Below are positions 11,909 to 13,344 of a stretch of DNA of 13,344 bases, piece after piece. Below the pieces are notes generated by a model, which saw only the letters and a program-made list of their open reading frames with translations, was not told the origin of the DNA and made no database searches. A program made the translations under genes and the position numbers. Origin of the DNA: Bacteroidia bacterium (GTDB taxonomy: Bacteria; Bacteroidota; Bacteroidia; Cytophagales; Cyclobacteriaceae); NCBI GenBank assembly GCA_016650355.1, contig JAENVX010000456.1, positions 1-13,344 of the forward strand. The letters run 5' to 3'. How positions within the stretch are numbered: position 1 is the stretch's first letter; every line of letters begins with the position of its first letter.

Positions 11909-13344
11909 CTAATTCGTTGCAACTTTTTCCGATTTAATATCTCTTCCAAGTCTTTGCAAATAAGCAATCAGAGCCACTATCTCAGCATCAGATGTTACTT
12001 CATAGCCTTCCATCTTCAAGTTTTCGGCAATACCGTTTGCTTGCATTTCTAAATCAGTGCCCGCCTGTGTTTCATAGCCTTCCGCGTACGGTACTCCTAC
12101 AGTTCGCATAGCTGAAATTTTCTTAGCTGTTTGCTCTTTATCAATTACTTGGTCATATAGCCACGGATAGGCAGGCATGATGGAGCCATTCGAAACATCA
12201 CCAGGTGTTAGCATGTGGCGGTAATGCCAGCTGTCAGCATACTTTCCACCCAAGCGATGTAAATCAGGACCGGTTCGTTTTGAGCCCCATAGAAACGGAT
12301 GATCGTAGACAAATTCTCCTGCCTTAGAATATTCTCCACCCGTAGGATCATAGCGTTGTACTTCAGACCTAAATGGTCGCACCATTTGCGTATGGCAATT
12401 CACACAACCTTCGCGCACATAAATATCACGGCCATGCAGTTCCAGTGGAGTGTATGGCTTTACGCTAGCAATGGTAGGCACATTGGATTTGATAAGAAAT
12501 GTTGGCACCATCTCTATTACTCCACCTATTAGAATTGCAACGAGTGCAAGCACCGTGAATAGAATTGGTTTGCGCTCCAACACACTGTGCCAATGGCCAT
12601 CAACGTGTGCAGCGGTTACCATGGGAGCAACTTCTGCCTCCTCATTGGCGATGAATTTGCCAGATGCCGCTGTCTTCCACAAGTTATACGTCATAATAAA
12701 CACACCGGTGAGATACAGGCTTCCTCCAATGGCCCGCAACATATACATAGGTAAAATCTGTGTGATGGTCTCTAAAAAATTGGGGTAAGCAAGGAAGCCC
12801 TCTGCATTAAATTCTTTCCACATCAAACTTTGTACAACGCCTGCTATATACATCGGTACTGCATAAAAAATGATCCCGAGTGTGCCAATCCAGAAATGGA
12901 CATTAGCCAATTTCATCGAGTATAATTTAGTCCCCCACATGCGTGGGATCACCCAATACAGCATTCCAAAAATTAAGAATCCATTCCAGCCTAAGCCACC
13001 CACATGTACGTGTGCCACAATCCAATCTGTAAAGTGCGCAATGGCATTTACGTTTTTAAGAGAGAGAAGCGGCCCCTCCAGAGTTGCCATACCATACGCG
13101 GTAACAGCCACCACCATAAATTTCAACACCGCATCTTCGCGTACTCTATCCCAAGCACCTCGTAACGTAAGCAGACCGTTGAGCATGCCACCCCAACTAG
13201 GGGCGATAAGCATAATGGAGAAAACTACACCCAATGACTGCGCCCAATCAGGCAGGGCGGTATACAATAGGTGGTGTGGGCCTGCCCATATATACAGAAA
13301 TATCAGCGCCCAGAAGTGAATAATAGAAAGACGGTAAGAATAAA
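11909..13344 (-). CDS. ccoNO: Fused cbb3 oxidase subunits I and II (CcoNO), 5' end outside the window
   Basis: The catalytic core of cbb3 oxidase (oxygen to water, proton pumping) joined in one chain to the CcoO haem c subunit. The frame is open to the right edge, so the first part of CcoN is missing, including the first low-spin haem and CuB ligands. The visible CcoN part has YIWAGPHHLL (13294-13265): a tyrosine six residues before the paired histidines, as for the cross-linked Tyr and CuB His-His of known cbb3 enzymes. AHVHVG follows with the two haem-ligand histidines 87 residues later. After about 12620 the chain passes through a linker and one helix into CcoO, with CVNCH (12406-12392) as haem c site and GSIMPAYPW supplying the axial methionine. 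No stop separates the halves. The fusion is common in Bacteroidota. TAG stop at 11909-11911. Confidence 0.96.
   Translation of the reverse strand, partial: YSYRLSIIHFWALIFLYIWAGPHHLLYTALPDWAQSLGVVFSIMLIAPSWGGMLNGLLTLRGAWDRVREDAVLKFMVVAVTAYGMATLEGPLLSLKNVNAIAHFTDWIVAHVHVGGLGWNGFLIFGMLYWVIPRMWGTKLYSMKLANVHFWIGTLGIIFYAVPMYIAGVVQSLMWKEFNAEGFLAYPNFLETITQILPMYMLRAIGGSLYLTGVFIMTYNLWKTAASGKFIANEEAEVAPMVTAAHVDGHWHSVLERKPILFTVLALVAILIGGVIEMVPTFLIKSNVPTIASVKPYTPLELHGRDIYVREGCVNCHTQMVRPFRSEVQRYDPTGGEYSKAGEFVYDHPFLWGSKRTGPDLHRLGGKYADSWHYRHMLTPGDVSNGSIMPAYPWLYDQVIDKEQTAKKISAMRTVGVPYAEGYETQAGTDLEMQANGIAENLKMEGYEVTSDAEIVALIAYLQRLGRDIKSEKVATN

Noticed and set aside
12870..13319. 149-codon plus-strand frame opposite ccoNO
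   Set aside because: The opposite strand encodes conserved oxidase helices; this is a shadow of that coding pattern.

Overview
The window looks chromosomal and comes from a member of the Bacteroidota, most likely a Cytophagales-type bacterium. The evidence is a cbb3 oxidase whose subunits I and II are fused (CcoNO), a single-haem CcoP, a DUF2911 secreted protein, a bacterial SUI1-type protein, few obvious Shine-Dalgarno sequences, and two TAnnTTTG hexamer-like -7 boxes in front of genes. Base composition is moderately AT-rich and even throughout. I see no tRNA, rRNA, CRISPR array, transposase or phage integration module. Species cannot be told from the sequence.

Plus-strand block (1-4407, plus 4517-5647). 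A two-component pair opens the window: an NtrC-type sigma-54 activator (61-1428) overlapped by its membrane-bound sensor kinase (1418-2770). A sigma-54-like sequence lies at 17-33 in front of it. Then come a stand-alone acyl carrier protein (2873-3112), a minus-strand YopX-family gene that meets it stop-to-stop (3113-3469), a diacylglycerol-kinase-type lipid kinase (3505-4407), and an exported DUF2911 protein with a TPR-like tail (4517-5647).

Minus-strand block (5725-13344). From the right edge leftwards this reads ccoNO (5' end outside the window), ccoQ, ccoP, ccoG, ccoH, and a TauE/SafE-like (DsbD_2) membrane protein. These are tightly packed and look like one operon encoding and assembling a high-affinity cbb3 cytochrome c oxidase. 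A tandem universal stress protein follows 66 bases later with no visible terminator between. A strong rho-independent terminator (7160-7195) closes that unit. Beyond it lie a J-domain membrane protein and a SUI1/YciH-like gene, coupled by an ATGA overlap.

The most unusual non-coding feature is at 6943-7054, upstream of the J-domain gene. Three inverted repeats overlap there so that each shares an arm with the next, built on four alternating copies of TGAC(G)AAT. Only one of two adjoining structures can form at a time, so this could be an RNA switch, a multi-site operator or a decayed palindromic element. A second curiosity is a five-copy degenerate heptamer repeat between ccoNO and ccoQ (11868-11902). 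No wholly new multi-gene system is evident; the genes themselves are mostly recognisable families.
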